Made by a program: the position numbers and the translations under genes
The notes under the pieces: model-generated
The model's input: only the letters and a program-made list of their open reading frames with translations
What the model was told of the DNA's origin: nothing
The model's database searches: none
Assembly (NCBI GenBank): GCA_030431355.1
Contig: JAUIJG010000374.1
Location: forward strand, 1-5,234
Length of the DNA: 5,234 nt
Direction: 5' to 3'
Origin: a bacterium
GTDB taxonomy: Bacteria; Cyanobacteriota; Vampirovibrionia; Obscuribacterales; Obscuribacteraceae
In this document: piece after piece, positions 1-5,234 of the stretch
Layout of the letters: each line of letters starts with the position of its first letter
Numbering within the stretch: position 1 is the stretch's first letter

Positions 1-681
1 CGGTGCAGGTTTCTTGTACTCGACGATATTGTTACTAGCTTCGATCAGAGTCTGCGACGCCGACTTATTCGATTGATCAATGATGAATTTTCCGAATGGC
101 AAATACTCCTGCTTACGCACGAAGAGTTTTGGTTTGAGATCATGAAACGCGAGTTTCCTACCTCCCAATGGATGTTCAAGGAAGTAAAGTTCGATTCGGA
201 TAACGGAGCATGTCTTGACGAGAGCCCCCTTACGCTTGAAACTCTCATCTCAGCGAAGAGGAAGTCTAATGATGTTACTAACGATTTGCGAAAATTGTTG
301 GAACAGACTCTAAAGGAAATCTGTTTGAATGTAGAGGCAAAAGTAGCATTTAGGTACAACGATCAAAATGAGCACAGGATGGGTGACGAACTACTCAGTG
401 CTCTCCGAGGCACCATTAAGAAAAGAAAGTGCACAGAACTATCTGACGCAGCCATCTTCTCGAATTTAAAGGGATCAGCTTTGGTTACGAACAGAGGGTC
501 ACACGACAGCTCTGCTCAAATTAATGAAGGTGACATCGACGTTGCGCTGGAGGACATCAAATCGTTGAAAGAACTCTTCATGTGTGAAAGTTGCAATCGA
601 TATGTTTGCTCGAGGAACTTAGTACCAGGGGAAAAGAAAATTAGCTGTGCATGCGGGAGTAAGAAGTTGAGTTGGCATTGA
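1..681 (+). CDS. SMC/RecF-like ABC ATPase, C-terminal part (5' end outside window)
   Basis: The frame is open from base 1 to TGA 679-681, so the visible 226 residues are the C-terminal part of a larger protein. The TTG at 73 is not the start, because conserved ATPase motifs lie before it. Seen: Walker B FLVLDD (residues 4-9) with the catalytic acidic residue, a D-loop SFD (13-15), and the switch-histidine strand ILLLTHEE (His40). This is the order found in the C-terminal lobe of SMC/Rad50/RecF-type ABC ATPases, which dimerise around ATP on DNA. A mostly helical, charged middle follows, then an N-x-x-S-H motif (164-168). The C-terminal knuckle has Cys195/Cys198 (CxxC), Cys203 and Cys216/Cys218 (CxC), a probable zinc site. 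Walker A and the signature motif must lie upstream. The ATPase call is firm. The biological role is unknown; DNA repair or a defence-type ATPase are both possible. A WYL-like gene follows on the same strand after 163 bp. Confidence 0.85.
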   Translation, partial: RCRFLVLDDIVTSFDQSLRRRLIRLINDEFSEWQILLLTHEEFWFEIMKREFPTSQWMFKEVKFDSDNGACLDESPLTLETLISAKRKSNDVTNDLRKLLEQTLKEICLNVEAKVAFRYNDQNEHRMGDELLSALRGTIKKRKCTELSDAAIFSNLKGSALVTNRGSHDSSAQINEGDIDVALEDIKSLKELFMCESCNRYVCSRNLVPGEKKISCACGSKKLSWH

Positions 682-753
682 TTAACAACTCCAATTTTTT
701 AGATCATCCAATCGATAATATTTCGCTTAACTTAGAATCTGTTTTGTTCATAT

Positions 754-769
754 TGCTGCAAATGCAGCA
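754..769. promoter_or_regulatory. Perfect 16-bp dyad, candidate operator of the WYL-like gene
   Basis: TGCTGCA and TGCAGCA flank a 2-bp AA centre, a perfect inverted repeat 76 bp before the ATG of the WYL-like gene. A TAGAAT at 782-787 resembles a -10 box, and a 17-bp spacer would put its -35 region inside the dyad, so binding here could block transcription. The dyad is seen directly. The operator and promoter roles are inferred. The 2-base loop and lack of a T-run make a terminator for the upstream ATPase gene unlikely. Confidence 0.35.
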
Positions 770-832
770 TTACTTACAGTATAGAATATCTTCACTTACT
801 GCATATGTGGTAAATTTGGGACTTCGACCTGA

Positions 833-837
833 AGAGG
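833..837 (+). promoter_or_regulatory. Shine-Dalgarno site that decides the WYL-like start
   Basis: AGAGG lies 7 bases before ATG 845 and only 4 bases before GTG 842. The spacing favours ATG 845 as the initiation codon. A further in-frame ATG at 854 is 16 bases away and less likely. Confidence 0.55.
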
Positions 838-844
838 GTTTGTG

Positions 845-1183
845 ATGATTGCGATGAATCCAGAACAGTTGTTTATCAAAGCTGCGGAAGAAAGGAAAAG
901 GTGCACTTTATTCGATTCTGTCAAGAGAGCGAGAGTGATTGAACCCTACATGGTCTATCAAACAAGCAAAGGAAAGAGATGTTTTCACTTTTTTCAGATT
1001 GAGGGATATTCCGAGTCTCAGCAATCAACTGGTTGGAAAAATCCTGAAGTTCACACGTTTGTGGAAGTTGTAATTGAGGAGGACACTTTCTCAATTCGAG
1101 GCGAATATAACCCGTTCAATATGAAGATGTTTCCTAGAGTGTATTTTGCACTTCCAAATACTTTAGGGCAAGATAGACTTTAG
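845..1183 (+). CDS. Small stand-alone WYL-like domain protein
   Basis: A 112-residue protein, counted from ATG 845 (GTG 842 would add one residue). After a short N-terminal helix, the core reads as a compact beta-rich fold of the WYL type. It has an RARVIEPYMVY strand (residues 28-38), a KGKRCFHFFQIEGYS hairpin (42-56), a tryptophan (W64) after a small loop, a VEVVIEEDTF strand (73-82), then R85 and a YNPFN turn (88-92). The R-x-x-E-P and W spacing follows the WYL pattern. In known regulators this domain senses ligands such as nucleic acids and is joined to a helix-turn-helix. No HTH, signal peptide or membrane segment is present here. WYL proteins are common as regulators or accessory parts of phage-defence loci, which suits the neighbouring ATPase, but a link between the two is inferred. 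The fold assignment comes from pattern only, without a profile search. Confidence 0.7.
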   Translation: MIAMNPEQLFIKAAEERKRCTLFDSVKRARVIEPYMVYQTSKGKRCFHFFQIEGYSESQQSTGWKNPEVHTFVEVVIEEDTFSIRGEYNPFNMKMFPRVYFALPNTLGQDRL

Positions 1184-1442
1184 CCGCTTTATTCCCAATG
1201 CAACTGAGAATAGATAGGGCTAAATTAGAGTCAATTTCTGGAAAGTTCACATAGATCTTGCTTCTTTTGTTATTGAAGGTCAAAATAGTTTTTCTGCTTC
1301 CTTTTAGAAGTCTTAGAGCGGAAACTGAATATTCTAAATAACCTTGTTGGCTATCTTTACCTTCTCCAAAAGGTGCAATTGCATTCTCTTGGGTGGCACT
1401 GGTGGTAGAAGCTTCACCGCTGGTTACAAGAGCTAGAAGATG
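1134..1442 (-). pseudogene. Headless open frame, probable 3' remnant of a gene
   Basis: An uninterrupted minus-strand frame of 102 sense codons runs to TAG 1134-1136, in DNA so AT-rich that stops should be frequent. In-frame TGA (1443-1445) closes it upstream. No ATG, GTG or TTG occurs in the first half of the frame; the first is a TTG roughly halfway. The translation looks protein-like: a polar Thr/Ser stretch, then a mixed alpha/beta part with segments such as YLEYSVSALRLLKGSR, KTILTFNN and KIYVNFPEI, and a helical end (AAKVYLALKYLEVQ). I do not recognise the family. Its last 50 bases overlap the 3' end of the WYL-like gene in antisense. The best reading is a gene that lost its 5' part at the nearby composition break. 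A functional gene with a rare start, or chance, remain possible. Confidence 0.4.
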
Positions 1443-1473
1443 TCAAACAAATTTACATGCTCAAATCTGTTTT

Positions 1474-1767
1474 TTAGGTAAAAAGCCTTCCAGACTGAGC
1501 CCAGTTCTCATCCCTGGTCCTGTTGCCGGAGGGGAGATTGCGATAGGTCCTTCCGGCTACTTCGATGGATTCGCCGTCATCTATCGAAAAATTTCCAAGC
1601 ATCTCTTCTACACCTGAAGAAAGACCGGTGTTTGTTCCGGAGGCGTCATCAGGAGCGCCTAGGGATTGAATATCACTTAATTCAAGGTTGCCGAGCCCTG
1701 ATTGGCTAAAGGACTCAATACCGGTATTCCCGCTTTCCGGGCTCTCCGCAATATAATCTCCGTTCAT
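1474..1767 (-). CDS. Hypothetical acidic, disordered protein, possibly 3'-truncated
   Basis: A 97-residue frame starts at ATG 1765-1767, with GAGGT 7 bases upstream, and ends at TAA 1474-1476. Residues 1-72 contain 14 Asp/Glu and no Lys, Arg or His. They are rich in Ser, Gly and Asn, so probably unstructured. Residues 73-97 change character and hold five Arg and a Trp. There is no lysine anywhere, and no signal peptide or membrane segment. GC (about 57-60% near its 3' end) matches or exceeds the helicase gene and contrasts with the AT-rich DNA right after the stop. The sudden stop at this break suggests the original C-terminus may have been lost. I do not recognise the family, and no function is assigned. 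The good ribosome binding site is the main support for a real gene. Confidence 0.5.
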   Translation of the reverse strand: MNGDYIAESPESGNTGIESFSQSGLGNLELSDIQSLGAPDDASGTNTGLSSGVEEMLGNFSIDDGESIEVAGRTYRNLPSGNRTRDENWAQSGRLFT

Positions 1768-1774
1768 CTCTATA

Positions 1775-1779
1775 ACCTC
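1775..1779 (-). promoter_or_regulatory. Shine-Dalgarno site for the acidic protein gene
   Basis: The minus strand reads GAGGT here, followed by 7 bases and ATG at 1765-1767. This match and spacing are better than for any competing frame on the opposite strand. It is the main reason to accept the minus-strand gene and reject the overlapping plus-strand frame at 1393-1617. Confidence 0.5.
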
Positions 1780-1910
1780 ATAGTAACGTGCTTTGCAGCA
1801 ACTAAAGAAATTTTGAAAGCCAAAACAGCGGCTAACAAATCGATACTAGAATGCCAACGTTAACTGAACGCAAACAGGCAAACTCTGCATGTATTCTCTT
1901 GGTGTTTTTA

Positions 1911-1930
1911 GCAAATTACTCAAAATTTGC
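1911..1930. repeat. 7-bp inverted repeat upstream of recD2
   Basis: GCAAATT (1911-1917) and AATTTGC (1924-1930) are exact reverse complements around a 6-base loop. The repeat ends just at the weak -35-like TTGCCT (1927-1932). It could be a regulator site or a weak hairpin. No run of T follows on the plus strand, so a terminator is not supported. Being AT-rich and short, it may be chance. Confidence 0.3.
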
Positions 1931-2034
1931 CTGGCAAAATTATCCGGCTCTACGTTATCCTGATCTATAAAAGAGAGAGCTTGAGTATCATCTTGCCAGA
2001 GATTATTTGAACTTGCTTAAAAAAGACCGATTCA

Positions 2035-4254
2035 TTGAAGCCACAAATACAGTCCCAAAACAATAGTCAAAGTCGGTCTTCTCAGGGCGATGAGACCCTG
2101 AGCGGCTCTATCGAGAGAGTGACCTTTCACAGCGAAGAGAGCGGCTTTTGTGTCCTACGCGTCAAAGTCCGCGGCCATAAAGATCTGGTTACTGTCACCG
2201 GCAGTGCTGCCTCTGTCTCCGCCGGAGAATTTATCGAGTGTAGCGGCAGCTGGTTCAATGACAAGAACTATGGTCTTCAGTTTAAGTCGACCAGGCTTAC
2301 TGCAGTCCAGCCTAGCACTCTAGAGGGTATAGAAAAGTATCTAGGCTCCGGCATGATCAAGGGCATCGGACCGCATTTTGCCAAAAAGCTTGTCAAAGCA
2401 TTCGGCGACAAAGTTTTTGAGGTCATAGAAGAGACCCCGGAGAGAATGCTTGAATTGCCGGGTATCGGTGTGAAGCGCAAAGATTGTGTCATCGGCGCCT
2501 GGGCAGAGCAGAAAGTCGTCAGAGAGATTATGGTCTTTCTTCAGTCATACGGGGTCGGTACCTCTAAAGCCGTGCGGATATACCGGACCTATGGAAACGA
2601 AGCGATCAGTAAAGTATCCGAGAATCCGTATCGGTTGTCGCTGGACATCCATGGTATCGGATTTAAGACAGCGGACATAATCGCGCAGAAGCTTGGTATT
2701 CCCAGGGATTCCATGATAAGAGCTAGAGCCGGAGTAAGACACGTCCTTCAAGAGCAGTCCGGTCTGGGGCATTGCGCTTGTGAACGAGTTGAGTTAGAGG
2801 AGACAGCCGCCAATCTGCTTGGTATCGAGACAGAATTGGCCGGTACTGCCCTTGATGCCGAGGCCGATGAAGGCAATCTGGTAAAAGATCAAATTGAGGA
2901 CAAAGATGTTTTCTATCTGAGGTCGCTGCACAGAGCCGAGATTGGCGTGGCAGTTAGTCTAGCCCGGCTTTCAAAGGGAGAGTCGGCCTGGTCCGGTGTT
3001 GAGGTGGACAAGGCTATTCCGTGGGTGGAATCTAAGAATTCTATTACGCTCTCTCAATCTCAAAAGAAAGCGGTCGCTCTGGCGCTCAAGAACAAACTGC
3101 TTGTCATAACCGGAGGACCTGGTGTCGGAAAGACAACCCTGGTCAACAGCATCTTGCAGATTATCGGTGCAAAAGATGCGAGGATATTGCTTTGTGCTCC
3201 GACGGGACGGGCGGCGAAGCGACTCTCCGAGTCAACCGGTCTGGAAGCGAAGACGATTCATAGAATGCTTGAGTTTGATCCCAAGGCGTTCGGATTCAAA
3301 CGCAACAGGGCCAATCCACTGGAGGCAGATATTGTTGTGGTAGATGAGGCCTCAATGATAGACATCGTCTTAATGAATCAGCTTCTTGGGGCGATACCGG
3401 ATTCGGCGGCTTTGCTTTTAGTTGGCGATGTCGATCAGCTTCCTTCTGTGGGGCCAGGAGCGGTTCTCTCCGATATTATCGCGTCGGAGGCGGTGCCCAC
3501 TGTCAGGCTCACTGAAATATTTCGTCAGGCCGCCACCTCAAAGATTATTGTCAACGCCCATAGAATAAACAACGGAAAGGCTCCGGAGAAATCCGAGAAA
3601 AAGGAAGAGCTGTCCGATTTTTATTTCATCTCCGCCGAGAGTCCCGATGAGATCAACGCCAGGATTATGCAGGTTGTCTGTGAACGAATTCCGAAACGAT
3701 TCGGGCTTGATTCTGTCAAAGACGTGCAGGTGCTCACGCCTATGAATCGCGGTGGACTGGGCAGTCGATCTTTGAATATCGAATTGCAGAAGCGCCTCAA
3801 CAAAGATAGTGGTCCAAGGGCTACCAAGTTTGGCTGGAGTTATGGTGCTGGTGACAAAGTTTTGCAGACCGTCAATAATTACGACAAAGAGGTCTTCAAC
3901 GGTGACATCGGAACCATAGTCAGTGTCGATCTCGAAGAGTCTGAATTGCTAATCGAGTTCGATGGCAGAGAGATTAAGTATGATTTTAGCGAGTTGGATG
4001 AGGTCACCCTGGCCTACGCCGTATCCATCCACAAGTCTCAAGGGTCTGAGTATTCCGCTGTGGTTATTCCCCTTGCCATGCAGCATTATATGATGCTTGA
4101 ACGCAATCTGTTATACACCGGTGTTACCAGGGGTAAGAAGCTGGTGGTGGTCATCGGTCAACCGAAAGCGCTTGCCATGGCGGTCAAAAATGAACGTTCC
4201 GCTCGCAGGTTGACTGCGCTGGATCTAAGGCTAAGGGTGAGCCAACAGGCTTAA
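2035..4254 (+). CDS. recD2: RecD2-type ATP-dependent DNA helicase (SF1B)
   Basis: A complete 739-residue protein, the usual size for RecD2, a 5'-3' single-strand DNA translocase/helicase found in bacteria without a RecBCD partner and tied to DNA repair and replication-fork maintenance. The N-terminal OB-like part (about 22-90) starts with [15 protein letters not shown]. Helix-hairpin-helix-like segments follow around KGIGPHF (109-115), LPGIGVK (141-147) and HGIGFK (206-211). The helicase core has Q-motif LSQSQKKAV near 340-350, Walker [10 protein letters not shown] (360-368), Walker B VVVDEASM (434-441), motif [13 protein letters not shown] (464-473), LTEIFRQA (492-499), an SH3-like insert ([10 protein letters not shown] onward), [10 protein letters not shown] (664-673) and motif [13 protein letters not shown] (693-702). 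All catalytic residues are present. The start is TTG 2035: no ATG precedes the conserved domain and the frame closes at TGA 2008. No clear ribosome binding site is seen, so initiation may be weak. It converges on the downstream regulator gene with 22 bp between them. Confidence 0.97.
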   Translation: MKPQIQSQNNSQSRSSQGDETLSGSIERVTFHSEESGFCVLRVKVRGHKDLVTVTGSAASVSAGEFIECSGSWFNDKNYGLQFKSTRLTAVQPSTLEGIEKYLGSGMIKGIGPHFAKKLVKAFGDKVFEVIEETPERMLELPGIGVKRKDCVIGAWAEQKVVREIMVFLQSYGVGTSKAVRIYRTYGNEAISKVSENPYRLSLDIHGIGFKTADIIAQKLGIPRDSMIRARAGVRHVLQEQSGLGHCACERVELEETAANLLGIETELAGTALDAEADEGNLVKDQIEDKDVFYLRSLHRAEIGVAVSLARLSKGESAWSGVEVDKAIPWVESKNSITLSQSQKKAVALALKNKLLVITGGPGVGKTTLVNSILQIIGAKDARILLCAPTGRAAKRLSESTGLEAKTIHRMLEFDPKAFGFKRNRANPLEADIVVVDEASMIDIVLMNQLLGAIPDSAALLLVGDVDQLPSVGPGAVLSDIIASEAVPTVRLTEIFRQAATSKIIVNAHRINNGKAPEKSEKKEELSDFYFISAESPDEINARIMQVVCERIPKRFGLDSVKDVQVLTPMNRGGLGSRSLNIELQKRLNKDSGPRATKFGWSYGAGDKVLQTVNNYDKEVFNGDIGTIVSVDLEESELLIEFDGREIKYDFSELDEVTLAYAVSIHKSQGSEYSAVVIPLAMQHYMMLERNLLYTGVTRGKKLVVVIGQPKALAMAVKNERSARRLTALDLRLRVSQQA

Positions 4255-4272
4255 GGAACTGCTCTTTCCTTA
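4252..4272. terminator. Possible bidirectional terminator hairpin between convergent genes
   Basis: TAAGGAA (4252-4258, containing the recD2 stop) and TTCCTTA (4266-4272) form a perfect 7-bp stem with a 7-base loop. It lies in the 22-bp gap between two convergent genes, where a shared terminator is expected. The stem is AT-rich and neither side has a strong U-run, so it would be weak. Confidence 0.3.
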
Positions 4273-4276
4273 TAGG

Positions 4277-4891
4277 TCAACCGTTTCCTTTTGACGGTCC
4301 GAAGCGGCGCAGCTTATTTAGAAAGGAGGCGTCGACCATACAGACTCCGTCTTTGCAGTCTGATTGGGATAGTTCGTTAAGCTTGTCTTTTTCATCAGGC
4401 ATCAAAGGCAGTGTCATCAATCCGGTGGGGAGCACTCTGCCGACTTTAGCCGTGGTGGCGCTTTCAATGGCAGCAAGAACCTCTGCTGCCATATCAGGGT
4501 CCAGCCAAATAGTATTGAGGCATACGCTCCTTACCGCTGACACCAGCGCGTGGGTCAGGTTCCTTTTCAATACATAGGCATCGGCTCCGGCATCCATCGC
4601 CGAGAAGATATCCTCCGGAGAATCGCTGGCGGTAACCACAACTACTCTCATAGACTTTGAAGATTGTCTGATCTCTTTGATCAGATCAAAGGTTTGCTCT
4701 CCTGAAAGGTCTACGAGCGCGATATCCAGATTTGATCCTGTGAGTATTGAACGGGCGTCATCCACCGAAGGGACTTCCGCGGCAAGGTCAATGTCTTCGA
4801 TGTTGACAAAGAGATCGTGGATCTCTTGCCGGATGGCTCGGTCACTTTCGACAGATAGAACTTTCAAAACGCTGATGTTGGAACTGCTCAT
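4277..4891 (-). CDS. NarL/FixJ-type receiver-domain protein lacking an HTH output domain
   Basis: A 204-residue protein, from ATG 4889-4891 to TGA 4277-4279. Residues 8-125 follow a CheY/NarL receiver: VLSVESDRAIR (11-21), phospho-acceptor Asp61 in ALVDLSG, Thr87 in VVVVTASD, Lys109 in YVLKRN, and the NarL-like linker TIWLDPDMAAEVL (127-139). Two features are unusual. The acidic pair normally before the first helix (DD) is Glu15-Ser16, and the usual MPG loop after the aspartate is missing. After the linker a LuxR-type helix-turn-helix of about 60 residues is expected. Instead there are about 50 residues with MPDEKDKLNEL (164-174), a CKDGVC pair (Cys179/Cys184) and FLNKLRRFG (190-198), which look like a shrunken, non-DNA-binding remnant. 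It is probably cytoplasmic, acting through protein contacts or as a pseudo-receiver. It lies 92 bp downstream of nfo on the same strand; no partner kinase is visible. Confidence 0.85.
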   Translation of the reverse strand: MSSSNISVLKVLSVESDRAIRQEIHDLFVNIEDIDLAAEVPSVDDARSILTGSNLDIALVDLSGEQTFDLIKEIRQSSKSMRVVVVTASDSPEDIFSAMDAGADAYVLKRNLTHALVSAVRSVCLNTIWLDPDMAAEVLAAIESATTAKVGRVLPTGLMTLPLMPDEKDKLNELSQSDCKDGVCMVDASFLNKLRRFGPSKGNG

Positions 4892-4909
4892 AGAACTTTC
4901 TTTGTGGAT

Positions 4910-4923
4910 GATCTCTAGAGATC
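4910..4923. promoter_or_regulatory. 14-bp perfect palindrome in the leader of the receiver gene
   Basis: GATCTCTAGAGATC is a perfect loopless palindrome, 18 bp before the start codon of the receiver gene. A gapless even palindrome of this length fits a dimer-binding operator better than an RNA hairpin. Its distance to the start would place it in the 5' leader or over a promoter. TATAGT and TACAAT, -10-like words on the minus strand, lie just upstream (about 4930-4950) without good -35 partners. The palindrome is certain; the role is inferred. Confidence 0.35.
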
Positions 4924-4983
4924 TGAGAAGACTATACTCTCTATTGTATCTGATTCATAGTCACGAGGGTCGCAAGTCTCGGC

Positions 4984-5234
4984 TTAATCGCGCCTGGTTT
5001 TAGTCTTGGTCTTAGTTTTGGTCTTCGTCTTTGACTTTGCTAGATCTCTCAAGATCTCGATATTTTTTCTGTCGGGTCCCTTGGCTTCAAATCCCGGCAC
5101 CTCAAGAATCCAGGGAACCGTCCTCAACTCTTTGACTTGAAGCATGCGACCAAAGGCTTTTACTCCGATACTGCCTTCACCGATGTTTTCATGCCGGTCT
5201 TTGCCCGAATTGAAAGGGGTTTTGGAATCGTTCG
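4984..5234 (-). CDS. nfo: Endonuclease IV (AP endonuclease), C-terminal part; start outside window
   Basis: The last 82 residues of a deoxyribonuclease IV, ending at TAA 4984-4986. The enzyme cleaves the backbone 5' of abasic sites in base-excision repair, using a three-metal zinc centre in a TIM-barrel. Seen: NDSKTPFNSGKDRHENIGEG (visible residues 1-20), which carries the conserved Asp12 and His14 of the D-R-H motif, equivalent to E. coli Asp229 and His231. The metal-ligand Glu44 lies in WILEVPG, equivalent to E. coli Glu261. The final helix is GPDRKNIEILRDL. The ending is of the ILEVPG..KGPD type common in Gram-positive and many other bacteria. Unusually, the fold is followed by a basic low-complexity tail, KS then six Lys-Thr pairs and RRD, absent from typical family members. 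The tail may add non-specific DNA affinity. The receiver gene follows after 92 bp with no clear terminator between. Confidence 0.95.
   Translation of the reverse strand, partial: NDSKTPFNSGKDRHENIGEGSIGVKAFGRMLQVKELRTVPWILEVPGFEAKGPDRKNIEILRDLAKSKTKTKTKTKTKTRRD
4996..5031 (-). repeat. Six imperfect 6-bp repeats encoding (Lys-Thr)6 in nfo
   Basis: Six tandem AAR-ACN units code for alternating Lys and Thr at the very end of endonuclease IV. The copies vary at third positions (AAG/AAA, ACG/ACC/ACT), so the array is not a fresh slippage product. The repeat length is a multiple of three, so unit gain or loss would change tail length without shifting frame. Confidence 0.8.

Larger units (their letters stand above)
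1768..2034. other. Divergent intergenic region between the acidic protein gene and recD2
   Basis: This 267-bp stretch holds no convincing gene, tRNA or riboswitch that I can see. It must carry the promoters of the two divergent flanking genes. A weak candidate on the plus strand is TTGCCT (1927-1932), an 18-bp spacer, then TACGTT (1951-1956), about 80 bp before the helicase start; the -10 match is poor. TATAAA occurs at 1966-1971 without a matching -35. A perfect inverted repeat lies at 1911-1930. Confidence 0.5.

Noticed and set aside
45..359. Minus-strand frame of 104 residues
   Set aside because: Antisense to the ATPase gene, whose Walker B and histidine motifs fix the coding strand.
73..681. 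TTG at 73 as the start of the first gene
   Set aside because: The same frame is open to base 1 and carries Walker B and the D-loop before this codon, so the true start is outside the window.
1443..1476. A single programmed frameshift joining the 1474-1767 gene to the 1134-1442 frame
   Set aside because: The target frame has TGA stops at 1461-1463 and 1443-1445, and the third frame stops at 1433-1435, so one shift cannot join them. The composition also differs between the halves.
1393..1617. Plus-strand frame of 74 residues
   Set aside because: GTG start without a ribosome binding site, low-complexity translation, spans the composition break and lies largely antisense to the better supported minus-strand gene.
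1383..1902. Direct repeat ATTCTCTTGG at 1383-1392 and 1893-1902
   Set aside because: Only 10 bp, at positions that do not flank a coherent element; likely chance rather than target-site or attachment repeats.
4353..5003. Plus-strand frames of 74 and 108 residues
   Set aside because: They lie opposite the receiver gene, which has clear family motifs, and their Ser/Arg-rich products are typical antisense shadows.
1..5234. CRISPR array, tRNA/rRNA genes, transposase or integrase
   Set aside because: I saw no spaced direct repeats, no tRNA arm motifs and no frame with recombinase motifs on either strand.

Overview
The window looks like a bacterial chromosome of moderate GC. Lines I counted by hand give about 50% GC in the helicase gene, 33% at 1261-1320 and 60% at 1501-1560. 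I cannot name the organism from sequence alone. The gene style (TTG start, RecD2, single-domain NarL-like regulator, endonuclease IV) fits many non-enteric bacteria.

Left part (1 to about 1480), AT-richer and accessory-looking. It opens inside the 3' half of an SMC/RecF-type ABC ATPase gene (Walker B, D-loop and switch histidine visible, then a C-terminal cysteine knuckle). A small free-standing WYL-like protein gene follows, with a perfect 16-bp dyad in its leader. Next, on the minus strand, is an unusually long open frame (1134-1442) with no usable start, which I read as the 3' remnant of a gene. These genes fit a defence-type or mobile accessory region, but that function is inferred.

Junction (about 1443-1490). 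GC rises abruptly from about 28% (1441-1480) to about 57% (1481-1540). The headless fragment ends on one side, and on the other a minus-strand gene for an acidic, disordered 97-residue protein (1474-1767) stops. That gene has a good ribosome binding site. The simplest reading is a recombination or insertion boundary that broke one or both genes.

Right part (about 1480-5234), backbone-like. A 267-bp non-coding stretch leads into a complete RecD2-type SF1B DNA helicase (2035-4254, plus). Converging on it is a 204-residue response-regulator-like protein (4277-4891, minus) that has a partly degenerate receiver and no recognisable DNA-binding domain. Upstream of that, on the same strand, is the 3' end of endonuclease IV (nfo, 4984 to beyond the window edge), which carries a repetitive Lys-Thr tail. 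RecD2 and endonuclease IV are both DNA-repair enzymes, so this flank looks like a small repair neighbourhood. The regulator sits 92 bp downstream of nfo and may be co-transcribed with it.
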